Origin: Paracoccaceae bacterium
GTDB taxonomy: Bacteria; Pseudomonadota; Alphaproteobacteria; Rhodobacterales; Rhodobacteraceae
Assembly: GCA_021648225.1 (NCBI GenBank)
Contig: JAKITE010000075.1
Span: 1-13,732, forward strand
Direction of reading: 5' to 3'
DNA length: 13,732 nt
Part shown: positions 11,413 to 13,732 of the stretch, in pieces
Position numbering within the stretch: the stretch's first letter is position 1
Layout of the letters: each line of letters begins with the position of its first letter
Notes under the pieces: model-generated
Databases searched by the model: none
Seen by the model: the letters and a program-made list of their open reading frames with translations, nothing else
What the model was told of the DNA's origin: nothing
Made by a program: the position numbers and the translations under genes

Positions 11413-13539
11413 ATGGCTGATCTGCTGTTAGAACTGTTTTCCGAAGAAATTCCGGCGCGCATGCAAAAACGCGCTGCCGAGGATTTGAAAAAGCTGATTA
11501 CCGGCGGCATGGCGGATGCAGGCGTGACGTATGAATCCGCCGCGGCTTTTGTGACGCCCCGGCGGTTGGTTTTGTCGGTTATTGGCGTAATTGAACAAAC
11601 GCCGGCATTGCGCGAAGAACGGCGCGGGCCAAAAGTTGGCGCGCCGGAAAAAGCCATTGAGGGGTTCTTGCGCGGGGCAGGGGTTTTGCGCGAAGATCTG
11701 AGCGTGATGAACACACCCAAGGGCGATTTTCATATGGCGGTGATTGAAACACCGGGGCGTAAATCGGTTGATATTATTGCCGAGGTGATCGAGGCAACAA
11801 TTCGGAAATTCCCTTGGCCAAAATCCATGCGTTGGGGAACAGGCAGTTTGCGCTGGGTGCGGCCTTTACATTCGATTTTGAGTATTTTTGGAAACAAAGA
11901 AGAAGTTGAAATTGTGCCGGTTGATATTGACGGAATCGTATCCGGTGACAGCACTGAAGGGCACCGGTTTATGGGCGCGGGGCGGTTTTCGGTTTTGTCG
12001 TTCGAGGATTACGAGGCCAAGCTGAAGGCTAATTTTGTGATGCTTGATCCGGTGGAGCGGGCAGATAAAATATGGCATGACGCAACCAATGCCGCTTTTG
12101 CAGTTGGTATGGAAGTGGTCGAGGACCGCGCGTTGCTGAACGAGGTCGCGGGGCTGGTCGAATGGCCGGTTGTGTTGATGGGCGAGATTGCGACGGATTT
12201 TCTGGAATTGCCGCCGGAGGTGTTGACGGCGTCTATGCGCGAACACCAGAAGTTTTTTAGCGTGTGTAACCCTAAAACCGGTCGGGTAGAAAAATTTATT
12301 ACCGTGGCCAACCGTGAAACGGCGGATGATGGCGCGACGATATTGGCGGGCAATCAAAAGGTTTTGTTTGCGCGGCTGTCGGATGCAAAATTCTTTTGGG
12401 AGAATGACCTGCGGGTGCCGCTGCAAGACATGGCGGCCAAGCTGGGTTCTGTGACGTTTCATAATAAGCTGGGGACGCAGGCCGAGCGGGTTGAACGGAT
12501 TGCCGCGCTGGCAGCAGAAATCGCGCCGATGGTCGGGGCCTCGCCCGAGCTGGCAGCGGAGGCCGCGCGGCTTTGCAAGGCTGATTTGATGTCGGCGATG
12601 GTTGGTGAGTTTCCTGAACTTCAGGGGTTGATGGGGCGGTATTATGCTCAACATGCGGGCATGGACGGCGCGGTTGCGCTGGCTTGTGAGCAACATTATT
12701 CGCCGCTGGGGCCGAGTGATGATGTGCCGAATGAACCGGTCTCGGTGGCTGTGGCGTTGGCCGACAAAATTGATACGCTGACGGGGTTTTGGGCGATTGA
12801 CGAGAAGCCTACGGGGTCAAAAGACCCGTTTGCTTTGCGGCGGGCGGCGCTGGGGGTTATTCGGTTGGTTTTGGAGAATGGATTAAGAATAAGTCTCAAG
12901 GATGTTTTCGACAGATACGCACTTAAAACTGCTAGGTATCTCGCTGATTATTATCCGGCACGTGGTGAGCAACGTGAATTTGACCCAGTTGTTTCAGAGA
13001 TGGTTGGGAATGCCAATAACCTCCTCGCTTTCGTCCACGACCGCCTCAAGGTTTACCTCAAAGGCAAAGGCATCTCCCATGATGTCATCGACGCTTGCCT
13101 TGCTATGCCCAATAATGACGACCTGACTTTGCTGGTCAAACGGGCCGAGGCTTTGCAGGCTTTTCTGAATACCGACGATGGCACCAACCTGTTGCAGGGC
13201 TATAAGCGCGCTGTCAATATTCTTAAGGCCGAGGAGAAAAAAGACGGTGTGGCCTATGAGGGCGAGCCGGACGTAAAATTTGCCGAGGCCGATGTGGAGC
13301 GGGATTTGTTTGCTGCGCTAAGCTCCGGCGGGGCTGCACTGGAAACCGCCATCAAAGCCGAGGATTTTGCGGCAGCAATGGCGGCGCTGGCGCTGCTTCG
13401 TGCGCCAATAGATGCGTTTTTTGACGGGGTTCAGGTGAACGCGGAAAGCGCAATTGTGCGGCGAAACCGGCTTTGTTTGCTGAACCAAATTCGCGAAACC
13501 ATGCACAGGGTTGCGAAATTCGGGGAAATTGCCGGCTAG
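11413..13539 (+). CDS. glyS: Glycyl-tRNA synthetase beta subunit
   Basis: tRNA-binding subunit of the alpha2beta2 glycyl-tRNA synthetase. The 708-residue protein has the expected order: LLLELFSEEIPARMQKRA at the N-terminus, FVTPRRLVL, RGPKVGAP, FPWPKSMRWG, EVLTASMREHQKFF, the HD-like region FHNKLGTQAERVERI and MVGEFPELQGLMGRYYA, DKIDTLTGFW, KDPFALRRAALGVIR, and a C-terminal anticodon-binding region (DALR-like) with FFDGVQVN. AGGA (11403-11406) lies six bases before ATG 11413. A segment from about 12880 to 13120 uses codons rare in its neighbours (AGA, AGG, ATA, TTA) and prefers CTC for leucine, which looks like recombination, though the protein remains normal there. Confidence 0.98.
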   Translation: MADLLLELFSEEIPARMQKRAAEDLKKLITGGMADAGVTYESAAAFVTPRRLVLSVIGVIEQTPALREERRGPKVGAPEKAIEGFLRGAGVLREDLSVMNTPKGDFHMAVIETPGRKSVDIIAEVIEATIRKFPWPKSMRWGTGSLRWVRPLHSILSIFGNKEEVEIVPVDIDGIVSGDSTEGHRFMGAGRFSVLSFEDYEAKLKANFVMLDPVERADKIWHDATNAAFAVGMEVVEDRALLNEVAGLVEWPVVLMGEIATDFLELPPEVLTASMREHQKFFSVCNPKTGRVEKFITVANRETADDGATILAGNQKVLFARLSDAKFFWENDLRVPLQDMAAKLGSVTFHNKLGTQAERVERIAALAAEIAPMVGASPELAAEAARLCKADLMSAMVGEFPELQGLMGRYYAQHAGMDGAVALACEQHYSPLGPSDDVPNEPVSVAVALADKIDTLTGFWAIDEKPTGSKDPFALRRAALGVIRLVLENGLRISLKDVFDRYALKTARYLADYYPARGEQREFDPVVSEMVGNANNLLAFVHDRLKVYLKGKGISHDVIDACLAMPNNDDLTLLVKRAEALQAFLNTDDGTNLLQGYKRAVNILKAEEKKDGVAYEGEPDVKFAEADVERDLFAALSSGGAALETAIKAEDFAAAMAALALLRAPIDAFFDGVQVNAESAIVRRNRLCLLNQIRETMHRVAKFGEIAG

Positions 13540-13610
13540 CGGCGATTCTAGCGATTGCCAAACCGGAATACCCGCCTATGCTGCACTGCAACCAGGCAAG
13601 GTATGCGCAC

Positions 13611-13732
13611 GTGAACGATTTCTCCGCAATCCATTCTGACACTCCGCTGGAACCGGCCAAATTTGGCGCGCGCGGGGTGCGGCTTTCGCAGCTTGCTTTG
13701 CTGGGGCTGCCTGTGCCTGAGGGCATTATTCT
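13611..13732 (+). CDS. PEP/pyruvate-binding-domain protein (PPDK-like), N-terminal fragment cut by window edge
   Basis: The frame from GTG 13611 reads MNDFSAIHSDTPLEPAKFGA and continues with RGVRLSQLALLGLPVPEGII, open to the window end. A GxKG/GARG element followed by L-x-x-L-x-x-LGLPVPxG is the start of the ATP-grasp PEP/pyruvate-binding domain of pyruvate phosphate dikinase and PEP synthase. In Rhodobacterales such a gene commonly follows glyS, from memory. AAGG (13598-13601) precedes the GTG by nine bases; an in-frame ATG at 13578 is the alternative, but its extra codons look non-coding and include AGG. Only about 40 residues are visible, so whether it is a catalytic dikinase or a divergent relative cannot be told. 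Confidence 0.7.
   Translation, partial: MNDFSAIHSDTPLEPAKFGARGVRLSQLALLGLPVPEGII

Noticed and set aside
11866..12696. A 276-codon minus-strand open frame inside glyS
   Set aside because: It lies wholly antisense to a full-length, clearly recognised glyS and is rich in Arg/His/Gln, as expected for a shadow of GC-biased third positions.

Overview
The window looks like chromosomal DNA of a marine-type alphaproteobacterium, most likely in the order Rhodobacterales. The basis is protein resemblance recalled from memory, not a search: a Brucella-type RibH2 lumazine synthase, a SAM-II-type leader on an O-succinylhomoserine sulfhydrylase gene, and the order glyQ, a small DUF6446-like gene, glyS, then a PEP/pyruvate-binding-domain gene. 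Coding density is high and almost all of the content is core metabolism. I see no tRNA, rRNA, CRISPR or phage module, and no defence system.

Left edge (1-354): the start of an IS5-family-like element runs off the window on the minus strand (first 15 codons of a transposase, then its probable terminal inverted repeat). After it comes a 230-base AT-richer gap with hairpins and a possible remnant of a small membrane protein, which overlaps the end of pyrC. pyrC (dihydroorotase) is on the minus strand.

Region 1400-4305 holds two riboswitch-controlled biosynthetic genes. A sigma70-like promoter leads into a canonical FMN riboswitch and the RibH2-type lumazine synthase gene. A convergent Nu-class glutathione transferase gene follows. 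Then a compact regulatory block (promoter, SAM-II-like aptamer, intrinsic terminator) precedes metZ.

Region 4473-9307 is a run of five co-directional genes: folE (GTP cyclohydrolase I), an iodothyronine-deiodinase-like thioredoxin-fold protein with Cys in the selenocysteine position, a small exported protein with a putative double-psi beta-barrel, a TrkH potassium transporter, and a group II PLP decarboxylase. The last four are nearly contiguous (gaps of 7 and 39 bases, then a 1-base overlap), so they are probably co-transcribed, but no single pathway obviously unites them. A convergent GNAT acetyltransferase gene and a strong palindrome close this block.

Region 9900-13732 is the glycyl-tRNA synthetase operon: glyQ, a 31-codon hydrophobic ORF that exactly fills the gap, a DUF6446-like membrane-anchored protein, glyS, and the 5' end of a PEP/pyruvate-binding-domain (PPDK-like) gene cut by the window edge. 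The most unusual items are the deiodinase-like protein, the small ORF and DUF6446-like gene inside the glycyl-tRNA synthetase operon, the promoter/SAM-II/terminator block, and a patch of foreign-looking codon use within glyS. I found no clearly new multi-gene system.
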